Positions 1 to 8,845 are shown, counted from the stretch's first letter. The stretch: DNA of 44,225 bases from an uncultured Myxococcales bacterium (GCA_937949945.1 CALFEQ010000010.1:1-44225); one strand, 5' to 3'. Program-made: numbers and translations. The notes: generated by a model from the letters alone, not told the origin.

Positions 1-56
1 GCAGGCTCCTCGATCACGTCGCCGGGCGCGAGCCGTCCATCGCCGGACGGATACAT
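1..56 (-). CDS. Partial N-terminus of an unidentified protein running off the left edge
   Basis: On the minus strand an ATG at 56 opens a frame reading MYPSGDGRLAPGDVIEEPA before the window ends. The same DNA, apart from the first base of the start codon, occurs at the right edge reading outward. The phrase 'LAPGDVIE' resembles the lead-in of many myxobacterial Ser/Thr kinases just before the ATP-binding loop, but 19 residues cannot establish this. No convincing Shine-Dalgarno is seen upstream. It could equally be any repeated gene family or a chance frame. What supports coding is that identity between the two copies begins at the start codon. Confidence 0.35.
   Translation of the reverse strand, partial: MYPSGDGRLAPGDVIEEP
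3..55. repeat. Left copy of a 53-bp perfect terminal inverted repeat
   Basis: Positions 3-55 are identical to the reverse complement of 44173-44225. The match stops abruptly at the first base of the putative start codon (A in one copy, G in the other). It may continue beyond the window on the other side. Confidence 0.95.
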
Positions 57-122
57 GACGCTTGCGGGTCGACATACACCGGCCGCGTCAGCGAGGGGCC
101 GACGGGCTGCCACGACGCGAAG

Positions 123-152
123 CTGAGGACTGAGGTCTGAGGACTGAGGTCT
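123..152 (+). repeat. 30-bp heptad-tetramer repeat (CTGAGGA/T type)
   Basis: Four consecutive 7-bp units CTGAGGA, CTGAGGT, CTGAGGA, CTGAGGT followed by CT. It belongs to the same architectural family as the elements at 5888, 6026, 6074, 21030 and 25770. It lies directly next to the hairpin at 153-183, downstream of the hydrolase lipoprotein gene. Confidence 0.8.
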
Positions 153-183
153 CCGCAGAGGCCCGCAAAGCGGGCCTCTGCGG
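153..183 (-). terminator. Strong hairpin, likely terminator of the hydrolase lipoprotein gene
   Basis: A perfect 14-bp stem (153-166 with 170-183) with an AAA loop lies 9 bp beyond the stop codon of the leftward gene ending at 193. There is no clear U-tract. Position and stability make an intrinsic terminator the best reading. Confidence 0.75.
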
Positions 184-192
184 TAGCGGGCC

Positions 193-3100
193 TCAGCGGA
201 AGAAGTCGCACGTCCCATCCACCAGACACCCGTGCGTCTTCGGATGGCTCAAGTAGTAGACGTCGCGGCCGCCGGAGGCGAAGAAGCGCGCGATCAGGGC
301 GTTGCCGTAGGTCGCGAAGTCCCAGGCGCGGCACGTGTCGCCTTCGGACCACGTGTGTTGGCCTCTCGGTGCGATGTAGTGGTGGAGCAGGCCGACGACG
401 CGCTCGGTCGCGGTCCAGCCGGCGTCGTCCGGGCCGAACGGGACGCCGCGGAGGCGGGGCTCCCACGTCGCCGCGAGCGTGGTGGAGTCGACGGCGCGGA
501 CCTTCGCGACGCGCGCGAGGCGGAGCGGGACGTCGGGGTGCGGCTGATCGAAGGGGAGGCGGCCTTCGCTGATCCAGTCGGGATCGTAGAGCGCGGTCTG
601 GCACTCGTAGGGCTCGATCGAGACGGGGCGCGTGCACGTCTCCGCGTCGGCGCGGTAGTTCGGCTTGCAGTCCGGGCCGGCGCTCGTGCGCGCGAGGCGC
701 GCGATGCCTTCGACGACGCCGGTGTCGACGAGGAACTTCATCGGCGTGCGCCGACCGAGCCGGTCGTAGAGCTCGCGCGGCGTGGCGTAGTCGGCGTACT
801 CGGGTAGGCGCTCGACCGCGCTCGGAGGGAGGAACGGGATCGCCCCTGCTGCGCGCGCGAACGAGATTCCAGCCGAGACCGGGACGAAGTTGTCGCCGAC
901 GGTGTTCACGTTGAGCAGCCCGTGCGGCTCGACGCGGACGCCGTTCTCGTCGACGAGCGGCTGGAGCATGTAGTACGGCGCGAACACGATGGGGTCGGCC
1001 GGATCGAAGGCGGCCTGCGCGAGATCGCGGAAGCGCCGCAGCGCCGGCGATTGGCGGCGCAGGCCGAGACCTTCGTTCGGCGCGACGAGCGGATCGCCGA
1101 CGGCGAAGAAGGTCTCGCGGAACTGCTGGCAGCCCTCCTCGACCTCGCACTTGTCGCGCGAGGGATCCGCGACCGGGAACGTCGTCACGGCCGGCTGCTC
1201 GAACGTGTTCACGCGGCGGCCGACCGGCGCGCCGGGCTTCGGCTTGCAGCCCTCGTACGACTCGACCGCGTCGGGCGCTTCGTAGACCTGCACGTCGAGC
1301 TTGTCGCCGACGCTCGTCGGGATCGGGATGCTGAAGCGCCCGTCGAGGTCCGTGCGGGCGCAGCGCGCCTCGCCCGCGGTGACGTTCGTGACGACGACCG
1401 TCATCCCGGCCGAGAGCTCCGACGGATCGAGGCAGGCGATCTCGAGCTCGCGATCGTGCAAGCCGTCGTTCACCTGGATGCGCAACGTGCGCTGCGCGGG
1501 GCTGCATCGCGAGCCGATGCGCTCGATGCGCTCGCCCTCGGGGCGTGTGGGGCGCTCGCTCGCGGGAAGCGCGAACACCCACGGCCCGAGGAGCTGCGAG
1601 GTGACGGAGTCGACGACGCCGTACGAGCGGAGCGCTACGTCGGACGGCAGGCCGCCGCCGCCGGAGATCGGCGCGGTCGCGACGACGTACGGGTCGATGC
1701 CGCCCAGGATCTGGCTCATGATCCCGCCGAGCGAGCGGCCGGCTGCGAAGTACGGGACGTTCGGGCCGCCGACGTCGGGGACGCCGTCGCCGTCGAAGTC
1801 ACCGGCGACGTCCGGCTCGCCGTCGCCCGTGAGGTCCTGCGTCCCGCGGCGACCGTCGAACGACCGCAGGATGCGCACGAGCTGCATGCCGTCGAGGATG
1901 CCCTGCCGGACGTTGTCCCGCGTGTGGAACACGTGCGCCGTCCACCAGAGGCCCCCGCTGTCGGCGACCCCGTCGCCGTCGAGGTCGTGCGCGCGCCCGG
2001 AGGCGATCGCGCCGACGAAGGGCGCGATGCAGTTGCCGGAGAGGATGGCCTCGGCGAGGCGCCGCTCGCCGTCACCGATCACGAGCCCGTGCCCCGGCGC
2101 GTTGTAGCCGATCACGGCGACGCCCTGCCGTGCGTAGTCTCCCGCGAAGAGCAGCGCGTCGCTCGCGTTGCCGGTGACGCCGTGGCCCCAGATCGCGACG
2201 GGGAAGGGCTGCCTCTTCGCTCCGCCCGCCTTCGGGACGACGAGCACCCATTGCACCTCGTCCGATCCGACGGCGCCCGCGCCCGTGCGGAAGTCGAGAT
2301 GGAAGCGCGTGCTCGGATCGCGCGAGGCGGGATCGCCCATGAGGTACGGCGAACGGAACGAGCCGAGGACGACGTGATCAATGTGCTCGTACGCGGCCTC
2401 GAGCGCCTGCACGCTGCCCGGTCCGAGGCCGAAGAGCTGCTCGAAGATCTTCCGCAGCGACTCCTTGATGTCCGGATCGTTCGGCCGAAGGATCCACGGC
2501 CGCTCCGAGCGCCTGCGACAGCTCTCGCTCGACGTCTCCCATCCCGGTGGCTGCTCGTCGGGCGCGGCCGCGACGCCGGCGACACGCGCCACCTTCACCT
2601 CCGGAGGGAAGTCCCTCGCGAACCGCGCGAACGGGCCTCTTCCGTAGAGTCCGTCGCGGAGCAGGCGCATGTCCTCGTGCGTCGGCTGCGTCGTGAACGT
2701 CCACGCGAACGCGACGTGGTCGAGCCCGGTGCCCGCGATGTCGCCGTAGTAGTTCGCGAGCCGCTTGTCGGAGAGCCAGTCGCGCAGGCGCGTGATGCCG
2801 GCGACCTGCGAGGGGTGATGGATCGCCTCGAACGGCGAGCGCACGGGCTGGCCGTTCGGGCCGCGGAGGCGATCGGTGAGGACGACGGCGTATTCGGTCT
2901 TCTCGGCGAGCGGGACGATGGGCCGGAGGATCAGCGTGTCGGTCTCGCGCTCGTACCACGTGAGGAGATCGTCGACGCCGGGGATGCCGCGGGCGCCGCT
3001 GCGCGGCCCGAGCGTGTTCGGGTGATCGAGGACGCCGTCGAAGTCGCGGTCGAGCTCCGGCCGATAGGCGAGCTGCGGCAGGCCCGGCGCCTCTTCGATG

Positions 3101-3663
3101 GTCTCGAAGATCAGGTTCGGCTCGCTCGCCTTCGGATCGAAGGGGCCGTAGCGGAACGGGTCGCGGACGGTGACCGGGTAGTAACCGCTGCCGACGTCGA
3201 GGAGGACCGGGATGCCCGTCGAGAGATTGACGACGTAGACGGGGTCGTCGGAGGGATCGTGCTCGTCGCCCTCCATGCGCGCGGCGATGTCGCCGAGGTC
3301 GAGCGCGGGGGCCGTCGGGTCGACGCCGGGCGGCCGCTCGAACGCGACGGTGATCGGCGACGAGACGCCCCAGCCCTCCATCATCGAGAAGTCCTCGCGC
3401 GCGCGGCGCTCCATGCGGGTGGGCGCGACGATGCTCACGTTCGGGCGCCGGCCGGTGCGGCTCGTCGGATCGGGGAACGTCGCGACGTCGTTCGGCAGCG
3501 GCAGCTCCGGGAGCGGCCGATGCCCGAGATCGAACTTGACGACGGGCCCGTCGCCGGGCGGCGTCTTGCGGAGCCCGGCGGGCGCGACGTCGATCTCGCA
3601 TCCCGCGAACAGCCCCGCCACGAACAGGAGAAGGAGGCGCATCGAAACGGAGGCGCGACGCAT
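193..3663 (-). CDS. Large alpha/beta-hydrolase (lipase-like) lipoprotein with Ca-binding Asp-rich loops
   Basis: 1156-residue predicted secreted lipoprotein. A type II signal peptide ends in a lipobox with Cys22. The middle holds an alpha/beta-hydrolase core: an oxyanion-type stretch 'IWGHGVTG', then 'AGRSLGG' with predicted nucleophile Ser644. Asp-rich calcium-type loops (DxDGDGxxD, e.g. 'DLDGDGVADSGG', 'DFDGDGVPDVGG') are inserted around the core, as in thrombospondin-3/EF-hand-like repeats. The domain order resembles the large bacterial virulence-factor lipase group, which is family knowledge recalled here and not searched. Substrate unknown; a cell-surface esterase or lipase is inferred. 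Met8 is an alternative start. It follows the barrel gene by 9 bp on the same strand, so the two are probably one transcript, ended by the hairpin at 153-183. Confidence 0.8.
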   Translation of the reverse strand: MRRASVSMRLLLLFVAGLFAGCEIDVAPAGLRKTPPGDGPVVKFDLGHRPLPELPLPNDVATFPDPTSRTGRRPNVSIVAPTRMERRAREDFSMMEGWGVSSPITVAFERPPGVDPTAPALDLGDIAARMEGDEHDPSDDPVYVVNLSTGIPVLLDVGSGYYPVTVRDPFRYGPFDPKASEPNLIFETIEEAPGLPQLAYRPELDRDFDGVLDHPNTLGPRSGARGIPGVDDLLTWYERETDTLILRPIVPLAEKTEYAVVLTDRLRGPNGQPVRSPFEAIHHPSQVAGITRLRDWLSDKRLANYYGDIAGTGLDHVAFAWTFTTQPTHEDMRLLRDGLYGRGPFARFARDFPPEVKVARVAGVAAAPDEQPPGWETSSESCRRRSERPWILRPNDPDIKESLRKIFEQLFGLGPGSVQALEAAYEHIDHVVLGSFRSPYLMGDPASRDPSTRFHLDFRTGAGAVGSDEVQWVLVVPKAGGAKRQPFPVAIWGHGVTGNASDALLFAGDYARQGVAVIGYNAPGHGLVIGDGERRLAEAILSGNCIAPFVGAIASGRAHDLDGDGVADSGGLWWTAHVFHTRDNVRQGILDGMQLVRILRSFDGRRGTQDLTGDGEPDVAGDFDGDGVPDVGGPNVPYFAAGRSLGGIMSQILGGIDPYVVATAPISGGGGLPSDVALRSYGVVDSVTSQLLGPWVFALPASERPTRPEGERIERIGSRCSPAQRTLRIQVNDGLHDRELEIACLDPSELSAGMTVVVTNVTAGEARCARTDLDGRFSIPIPTSVGDKLDVQVYEAPDAVESYEGCKPKPGAPVGRRVNTFEQPAVTTFPVADPSRDKCEVEEGCQQFRETFFAVGDPLVAPNEGLGLRRQSPALRRFRDLAQAAFDPADPIVFAPYYMLQPLVDENGVRVEPHGLLNVNTVGDNFVPVSAGISFARAAGAIPFLPPSAVERLPEYADYATPRELYDRLGRRTPMKFLVDTGVVEGIARLARTSAGPDCKPNYRADAETCTRPVSIEPYECQTALYDPDWISEGRLPFDQPHPDVPLRLARVAKVRAVDSTTLAATWEPRLRGVPFGPDDAGWTATERVVGLLHHYIAPRGQHTWSEGDTCRAWDFATYGNALIARFFASGGRDVYYLSHPKTHGCLVDGTCDFFR

Positions 3664-3672
3664 GAAGCAGCC

Positions 3673-5394
3673 TCAGAAGAGAAGCCCCAGACGGCCGATC
3701 CCGACCCACTGCGTCTTCAGGCGGACGCCCTGCGCGTCCTCGAGCGCGCTGCCCGGGAAGAGGACGCCGCCTTGTGCTCCCGTGAGGAAGCGGATGCCGT
3801 GACGGAGCGGGATTCGTGCCTCGATGCCGGCGTCGAGCTCGACACCGAGGTCCTTCTTCCTCGGGTTGCCGCCGCGGTAGTTCACGTACGAGCCCGTGGT
3901 CGCGAGTCGGTACGGATCGACGACGTCGCTCGTCGATTGTGCGACGACCATCCCGCCCTTGAGGTCGAGCCAGTGCCGCGGGCGCACGATGATGGTCGGG
4001 TTGACGTACTGCGCCCCGAACACGCCGCCGTTCGACGGCAAGAGGTCCACGCCCGGCGTGGGGCGCGACGCGTTCGTGAGGAGCGGGTCGGTCGCGGCCG
4101 TGGCGGCGCGTGCGGTCTGCCAGCGGAGGACCTCGTCGAACAGAAGGAGACCGATGCGGTGGTTCGGATCGAAGACGAACCGTCGATGCGTCCCGTCGTA
4201 GGGATCGGCGTCGCCCGACGCGTAGCCGATCTCGAAGTTCGCGACGATGTCTCCGTACGGGAGCCCGCGAGGGTCCGTCGGGCCCTTGCCCGCGGCCCCG
4301 CGGGCGGACGCGTCTTCGTCGCGGGCGGAGTGCTTCGACCACGCGCGGTGCACGACGCCGAGCGCGGCCGCGCCTCCGTAGGAGCGCACCTGCGTTCGGC
4401 CGCCTTCGAGCGCCTGCGCGGCGGTGCGGATCAGGTTCGTCGAGCCGATGATGTACGCGACCTCCGCCTCGCCGACGATGAACGAATCGGGATCGCCCGG
4501 TACGGGCTCGACGATGCGCCCGTGGAGGTCGATCGCGGCCGCGTCGAGCTCGTCGGTGTAGCTGAAGAGCGCCGAGCCGCTCGTCTCGTCGTTCTCCTGG
4601 TGGCGCAGCGTCGCGAAGACACCGATCTTGTCGAAGTCCCGCTCGTAGAACGCCGCCAGCACGCCTTGCCAGGCGTACTGGCCACGAACGAGGCGCGCGT
4701 TGTTGTCGCGGAACACGAGATCGCCGGCGATGGCGAGGTAGAAGTCGCTGTCTTCTCCGCCCGGCTTCGTCGCGAACAGGATGCGCTCGCTGATCGAGCC
4801 GTAGCGATAGTCACCGAAGAGCACGGGGTGATCGCCGTCGTTCGCGAGGATGCCCATGCCCCAGTGGTTCGGCTGCTGCCCGACGCGCAAGAGGCCGAAG
4901 GGGAGCCTCCACTGCACGTAGAGCCACCGCGGCTGGACGTTGGAGAACCCGTCGTAGCTGTCGCGCGGCGTCGCGTCGGCGCGGGTGTCGCGTGCCGTCT
5001 CGCCTGCGACGAGGCCGGTCAGGAGATCGATCTGTCCGACGACCTCGACGGTGTCCCGGAGCTGGAGGCGCGGCGTGAGACGCAGCCAGTGGTGGACGAA
5101 CTGATTCTGCCCGATCGACTGCTCGACGAGCCCCGGCTGTCGATCGGCCGCGCTCGCCGTCGCGACGAGCGGGAAGCTTCGTTGGAGCTGGTAGCGAACC
5201 TGGTACTCGCCGTGGACCTGGAATCGGTACGCGTCGGGATCGGCGGGCGTCGGCTCCGGTCGGCCGGAGTCGAGGATCAGGCGCGGCAAGTCGTTCGGGA
5301 CGGAGCTCCGGTCGGGGGCGTCCTCCGCGGAGGAGGGGCTCGTCGTCGTGACGACGGCGGAGAGAAGCGCGAAGGCAAGCACCCGTCGGCCCAT
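3673..5394 (-). CDS. Predicted outer-membrane beta-barrel protein, TIGR04551-like
   Basis: 573 residues with a Sec signal peptide (MGRRVLAFALLSAVV, cleavage after 'SSAED'). The body is rich in alternating aromatic/polar strands ('HGEYQVRYQLQ', 'WLYVQWRLPFGLLRVGQQP', 'NHWGMGILAND') and ends in hydrophobic residues (GRLGLLF), typical of an outer-membrane barrel. It resembles the uncharacterised myxobacterial family TIGR04551, an assignment from memory. The frame is open upstream to 5466, but the ATG at 5394 directly precedes the signal peptide and is preferred. It is the first gene of a probable two-gene operon with the hydrolase lipoprotein. Function unknown; a porin or export role is possible. 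Confidence 0.75.
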   Translation of the reverse strand: MGRRVLAFALLSAVVTTTSPSSAEDAPDRSSVPNDLPRLILDSGRPEPTPADPDAYRFQVHGEYQVRYQLQRSFPLVATASAADRQPGLVEQSIGQNQFVHHWLRLTPRLQLRDTVEVVGQIDLLTGLVAGETARDTRADATPRDSYDGFSNVQPRWLYVQWRLPFGLLRVGQQPNHWGMGILANDGDHPVLFGDYRYGSISERILFATKPGGEDSDFYLAIAGDLVFRDNNARLVRGQYAWQGVLAAFYERDFDKIGVFATLRHQENDETSGSALFSYTDELDAAAIDLHGRIVEPVPGDPDSFIVGEAEVAYIIGSTNLIRTAAQALEGGRTQVRSYGGAAALGVVHRAWSKHSARDEDASARGAAGKGPTDPRGLPYGDIVANFEIGYASGDADPYDGTHRRFVFDPNHRIGLLLFDEVLRWQTARAATAATDPLLTNASRPTPGVDLLPSNGGVFGAQYVNPTIIVRPRHWLDLKGGMVVAQSTSDVVDPYRLATTGSYVNYRGGNPRKKDLGVELDAGIEARIPLRHGIRFLTGAQGGVLFPGSALEDAQGVRLKTQWVGIGRLGLLF

Positions 5395-5887
5395 GCTGGG
5401 CGCGGCAGCATAGTCGGCTCCGACTGCGGCGTGGCTGTTAAGGAGGGTGGGTAAAGGCTCACCCACATGAGTCCTCTATGTCTCACTCCTCACCCCCTCC
5501 ACGAACCAAGTTTCGAGCACTTAGCGATCGGTAGAGGCCGGATCGAATCATGCTACATGTAGGTCGCAGTCGGTTAGGCGACGCCACAAGGCCCCTCGGA
5601 GCCCGAAGGGAGGCGCCCAATCAGAGGGATTGCGCGCTGGCCCTTCCGCCCGAGGGTGCCGCGTCGGCGTGACCGAAGCCGACGAGGAATCCGTCCACCG
5701 AGAGAGAGACCCGCCCACCGAGAGACCCGCCGACACAACTCAGCATCCCGCGCGAAACGACGAGCGTGAGCACGAACGCCGGCCCCCCGCTCCCGGAGGC
5801 TCATCGCGACGGCTCGACACGACCGAGCCGCCCCGATGGGCGCGAACCCAGCACCATCTCCGGGGCGGGCGGCCGGCTTGTTTCATT

Positions 5888-5912
5888 TCAGTCCTCGGTC
5901 CTCAGGCCTCAG
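5888..5912 (-). repeat. Partial heptad repeat element (CTGAGGN type, minus orientation)
   Basis: Read on the minus strand: CTGAGGC, CTGAGGA, CCGAGGA, CTGA, i.e. three and a half 7-bp units. The third unit begins CC instead of CT, the same irregularity as in the elements at 6026, 6074 and 21030. Confidence 0.65.
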
Positions 5913-6025
5913 CAACGGCTCCCCGCGGTCGTCGTCCGTCGGAGAGCGGTCGTCGTCCCGCGTGCAGCGGAAGGTGGTCGGCCTTCGTGCGTGAAGCTCT
6001 GCCCTCCGCGACACGAGCTGAATTT

Positions 6026-6055
6026 CTGGAGCCTGGAGCCCGGAGCCTGGAGCCT
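6026..6055 (+). repeat. 30-bp heptad-tetramer repeat (CTGGAGC type), identical to 21030-21059
   Basis: Units CTGGAGC, CTGGAGC, CCGGAGC, CTGGAGC plus CT. All 30 bases recur at 21030-21059, and the flanks differ. It lies upstream of hutH. Confidence 0.9.
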
Positions 6056-6073
6056 CTTCTTTCGGCGAGCCCG

Positions 6074-6103
6074 CTGAGGTCTGAGGCCCGAGGCCTGAGG
6101 CCT
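6074..6103 (+). repeat. 30-bp heptad-tetramer repeat (CTGAGGN type)
   Basis: Units CTGAGGT, CTGAGGC, CCGAGGC, CTGAGGC plus CT, with the CT-CT-CC-CT order seen in the other elements. It ends 41 bp before the hutH start codon, so it lies in the promoter or leader region. Confidence 0.85.
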
Positions 6104-6121
6104 CCTCTTGTTGCCCCGTTC

Positions 6122-6142
6122 GCCCCGGGCTAATCGCGGGGC
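6122..6142 (+). promoter_or_regulatory. GC hairpin abutting the hutH start codon
   Basis: GCCCCG (6122-6127) pairs with CGGGGC (6137-6142), ending two bases before the ATG at 6145. The only purine-rich ribosome-binding candidate (CGGGG) lies in the right arm, so the structure could mask translation initiation. Regulation is inference. Confidence 0.4.
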
Positions 6143-6144
6143 TC

Positions 6145-7704
6145 ATGCCGGAGCCGGTCTACATCGGTCGTCCACTCACGCTGCTCGATCTCGAGGACGT
6201 CGCCGTTCGCGGGCGGCCCGTCGCGTTCGCCGAGGAGGCGCGCGAGAAGGTCATCCGTTCACGCGCTGCCATCGACGCGATCGCGAAGGCCGGAGACGCG
6301 GCGCCTCGGGTCTACGGCGTGAACACCGGCTTCGGTGCTCTGAGCGAGACGCGGATCTCCGCCGCCGACGTCCGCGAGCTCCAGCAGAACCTCGTCCGAT
6401 CGCACGCGACCGGCGTGGGACCGGATCTGTCGGTGCCCGAGGTCCGCGGCATGATGCTCCTGCGTGCGCAGGTCCTCGCGCTCGGGCACTCGGGCGTGCG
6501 ACCCGAGCTCGTCGACGTGCTCGTCGCGATGCTCAACGCGAAGGTGCACCCGCGCATCCCGGAGCAGGGGTCCGTCGGCGCGTCCGGCGATCTCGCGCCG
6601 CTCGCGCACCTCGCGCTCGCGATGATCGGGGAAGGGGAGGCGCGGCTCGGCGAAGGGCCGACGCGTCCGAGCGCGGAGGTGCTCCGCGAGGCGGGCGTCA
6701 CGCCCGTCGTCCTCGAGGCGAAGGAGGGCCTCGCCCTCATCAACGGCACGCAGTACATGACGTCGCTCGGCACGCTCGCCCTGCTCGAGGCGGAGCGTCT
6801 TGCGACGGTGGCCGACATCGCCGGCGCGATGAGCCTCGAGGCGCTCAAGGGAACGAGCCGCCCGTTCGACGAGCGCCTCCACCTGGCGCGCCCGCACCCG
6901 GGACAGCAGGCGGTGGCGAAGAACCTCCGCGCGCTGCTCGCCGACAGCGAGATCGCCGAGAGTCACAAGGACTGCGGCAAGGTCCAGGACGCCTACTCGC
7001 TCCGCTGCATGCCGCAGGTGCACGGCGCCTCGCGCGACGCGTTCGCGTGGGTGCGATCCGTCCTCGAGCGCGAGGTGAACAGCGTCACGGACAATCCGAG
7101 CGTCTTCACCGATCGAGGCGAGACGGAGATCCTGAGCGGCGGCAACTTCCATGGCCAGCCGATCGCGCTCGCGCTCGATCTCGCGGCGATCGCCGCCGCC
7201 GAGCTCGCGAACATCAGCGAGCGCCGCGTCGAGCAGCTCGTCAACCCGGCGCTCTCGACGGGGCTCACGCCGTTCCTCGCGCCCGGCGGGCCGAAGAGCG
7301 GGCTCCACTCCGGCTTCATGATCGCGCAGGTCACGAGCGCGTCGCTCGTCAGCGAGAACAAGGTGCTCGCGCACCCTGCGAGCGTCGACTCGATCCCGTC
7401 GTCCGCCGGGAAGGAAGACCACGTCTCGATGGGCAGCATCAGCGCGAAGAAGCTCCGCGACGTCGTCCGCAACGTGCGGTCGTGCCTCGCCATCGAGATG
7501 ATGACGGCCGCCGCCGGCCTCGACCAGCGCAAGCCGCTCCGACCGAGCCGCGGCGTCGAGGCCGCTCTCGTGAAGGTGCGCGAGCGCGTCGCGCCGATGA
7601 CGGGCGATCGCCCGCTCTACTTGGACATCGAGGCCGTCGCCTCGCTCATCGCCGCCGGAGAGCTCACGAGCGCCGTCGAGCGCGCGATCGGCAAGCTCGC
7701 TTGA
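6145..7704 (+). CDS. hutH: Histidine ammonia-lyase
   Basis: 519 residues, normal length for the family. Converts L-histidine to urocanate and ammonia, the first step of histidine degradation, in the cytoplasm. The MIO-forming Ala-Ser-Gly triad is at 146-148 within 'GSVGASGDLAP'. 'YGVNTGFG' (57-64) is the conserved tyrosine loop. 'RSHATG' and Glu424 in 'GKEDHVSMG' are the residues expected for histidine specificity; phenylalanine/tyrosine lyases usually have Gln at the latter position. No hutU, hutI or hutG lies nearby, so it is an orphan hut gene and an aromatic-lyase or aminomutase role cannot be wholly excluded. Its leader has heptad repeats and a hairpin at the start codon. It converges with the Cys-rich lipoprotein gene 31 bp downstream. 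Confidence 0.95.
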   Translation: MPEPVYIGRPLTLLDLEDVAVRGRPVAFAEEAREKVIRSRAAIDAIAKAGDAAPRVYGVNTGFGALSETRISAADVRELQQNLVRSHATGVGPDLSVPEVRGMMLLRAQVLALGHSGVRPELVDVLVAMLNAKVHPRIPEQGSVGASGDLAPLAHLALAMIGEGEARLGEGPTRPSAEVLREAGVTPVVLEAKEGLALINGTQYMTSLGTLALLEAERLATVADIAGAMSLEALKGTSRPFDERLHLARPHPGQQAVAKNLRALLADSEIAESHKDCGKVQDAYSLRCMPQVHGASRDAFAWVRSVLEREVNSVTDNPSVFTDRGETEILSGGNFHGQPIALALDLAAIAAAELANISERRVEQLVNPALSTGLTPFLAPGGPKSGLHSGFMIAQVTSASLVSENKVLAHPASVDSIPSSAGKEDHVSMGSISAKKLRDVVRNVRSCLAIEMMTAAAGLDQRKPLRPSRGVEAALVKVRERVAPMTGDRPLYLDIEAVASLIAAGELTSAVERAIGKLA

Positions 7705-7715
7705 TGGCGACGTAT

Positions 7716-7733
7716 GCGCACGCGAGGGTGCGC
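7716..7733. terminator. Candidate bidirectional terminator between hutH and the lipoprotein gene
   Basis: GCGCAC (7716-7721) pairs with GTGCGC (7728-7733) across a 6-nt loop, in the 31-bp gap between two convergent stop codons. No U-tract on either side. Confidence 0.4.
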
Positions 7734-7735
7734 GG

Positions 7736-8770
7736 TCAGTAGCCGCCGATGACGAGGTAGGGCTCGCACGCTCCCGCGCCGGGCGCGCGCACGCTGACGT
7801 ATGCGATGGCGCTGTCCTCGCTCGTGCCCGTGCAGTCGAGGTCCCAGCGCGGATGGAGCGTCGCGGGATCGCCCGACCAGCAGCACCCCTGGCTTCCGTT
7901 CGGGCCCGGCAGCTTCGTCGCGCACCCGCCGCCGGGGGAGCCGATGAGGCACTTGGCGTAGATGCACACCTCCATGGTCGGCGCCTTCGACCAGAGCCTG
8001 AAGTCGAAGACGTCGTGCGTGAGCGCCTTGTCCTCGGCGTTGAACGTGTACCAGTCGACGTCGCTGCCGCTCGTGAAAGCGCAGACCGGCGTGTGCTGGG
8101 GGAAGTGGGCCGGCGTGGCGCTCGAGTCGTTCGCCGGCTCGCCCGGGCCTTCACCACCGCAGGACGTCGGGTTCTGCGGCTTGCACGAGATGCACCGGCC
8201 TTGGAAGCAGACGCTGCCGTCGTCGCCGCAGGCGGTTCCGTTCGGCAGAACCGTCGTCTGGAGGCCTTTCGTTTCGTCGCACGTCTTCACGATGCACGGG
8301 TTGCTCGTGTCGCCGCGATCCTCCGCGTCGTACTGTTTCGTCGCTTCCTCGCTCGTCCCGTCACACATCGCGATGGCGCAGTCGCCCGCGATCTGTTGCG
8401 GCGCCGGGCCTGCAGGCGCGGGGCTCTTCTTGCAGACGTGCCCCTCGCACGTCACCGAGCTGCAAGCCTTCTTCTCGTAGTACGTGCAGTCCTCGGCCTC
8501 GTGGCACTGGCACTCGGGCGTGTGCTTGACGAGCTTTTCGACGCACCTGCCGTACTGACAGACGGCCTTCGTACACACGTCGTCGTCGGTGTCGCGCCAT
8601 GCGCAGTCGGCGTCCTCGCTGCACTCCGGGGGATCGCCCGAGCTCGTGCCCTCGGACCCGCTCGATCCGTCCGAGCCGCTCCATCCGGTTCCGTCGACGG
8701 TGGTCGCTCCACATGCGACGAGGATCGAGGACAGGGTGGCGACGGAGACGAATCGCGCGGCGAGCTGCAT
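7736..8770 (-). CDS. Cys-rich secreted lipoprotein of unknown function
   Basis: 344 residues from the ATG at 8770, chosen because it opens directly into a lipoprotein signal peptide (MQLAARFVSVATLSSILVACG, Cys20); the frame is open further upstream but looks non-coding there. A Gly/Ser linker (about 25-45) is followed by many Cys in short spacings ('ECSEDADCAWRD', 'CQYGRCVEK', 'CQCHEAEDC', 'CFQGRCISC'), a pattern common in myxobacterial surface proteins and presumably disulfide-bonded. The C-terminal half ('SGSDVDWYTF', 'WDLDCTG') resembles pre-peptidase-like beta domains. No catalytic motif recognised. Outer-membrane surface location inferred. Confidence 0.75.
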   Translation of the reverse strand: MQLAARFVSVATLSSILVACGATTVDGTGWSGSDGSSGSEGTSSGDPPECSEDADCAWRDTDDDVCTKAVCQYGRCVEKLVKHTPECQCHEAEDCTYYEKKACSSVTCEGHVCKKSPAPAGPAPQQIAGDCAIAMCDGTSEEATKQYDAEDRGDTSNPCIVKTCDETKGLQTTVLPNGTACGDDGSVCFQGRCISCKPQNPTSCGGEGPGEPANDSSATPAHFPQHTPVCAFTSGSDVDWYTFNAEDKALTHDVFDFRLWSKAPTMEVCIYAKCLIGSPGGGCATKLPGPNGSQGCCWSGDPATLHPRWDLDCTGTSEDSAIAYVSVRAPGAGACEPYLVIGGY

Positions 8771-8845
8771 CGACCCGGAGCGCGAGCAAGCGATGTGCCT
8801 CGATCGGGATAGTCGCAAGTGCGCGCTTCCTCGTGACGTCGGACC

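Larger units (their letters stand above)
5395..6144. other. 750-bp gene-free region upstream of the barrel gene and hutH
   Basis: No convincing gene is found here; short frames on both strands lack family features. Upstream of the barrel gene is a 6-bp-arm inverted repeat (5412-5417 with 5420-5425), possibly an operator. The right half carries three heptad-repeat elements (5888-5912, 6026-6055, 6074-6103) and a GC hairpin just before hutH. Divergent promoters for the two genes must lie here, but I see no clear -35/-10 pair. Confidence 0.6.

Noticed and set aside
922..5454. 1510-residue open frame on the plus strand, antisense to the hydrolase and barrel genes
   Set aside because: Arg/Val/Asp/Ala-rich with no family features; a shadow of high-GC codon bias over two well-supported minus-strand genes.
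6122..6142. Known riboswitch in the hutH leader
   Set aside because: Only one short stem is visible and no known aptamer signature.
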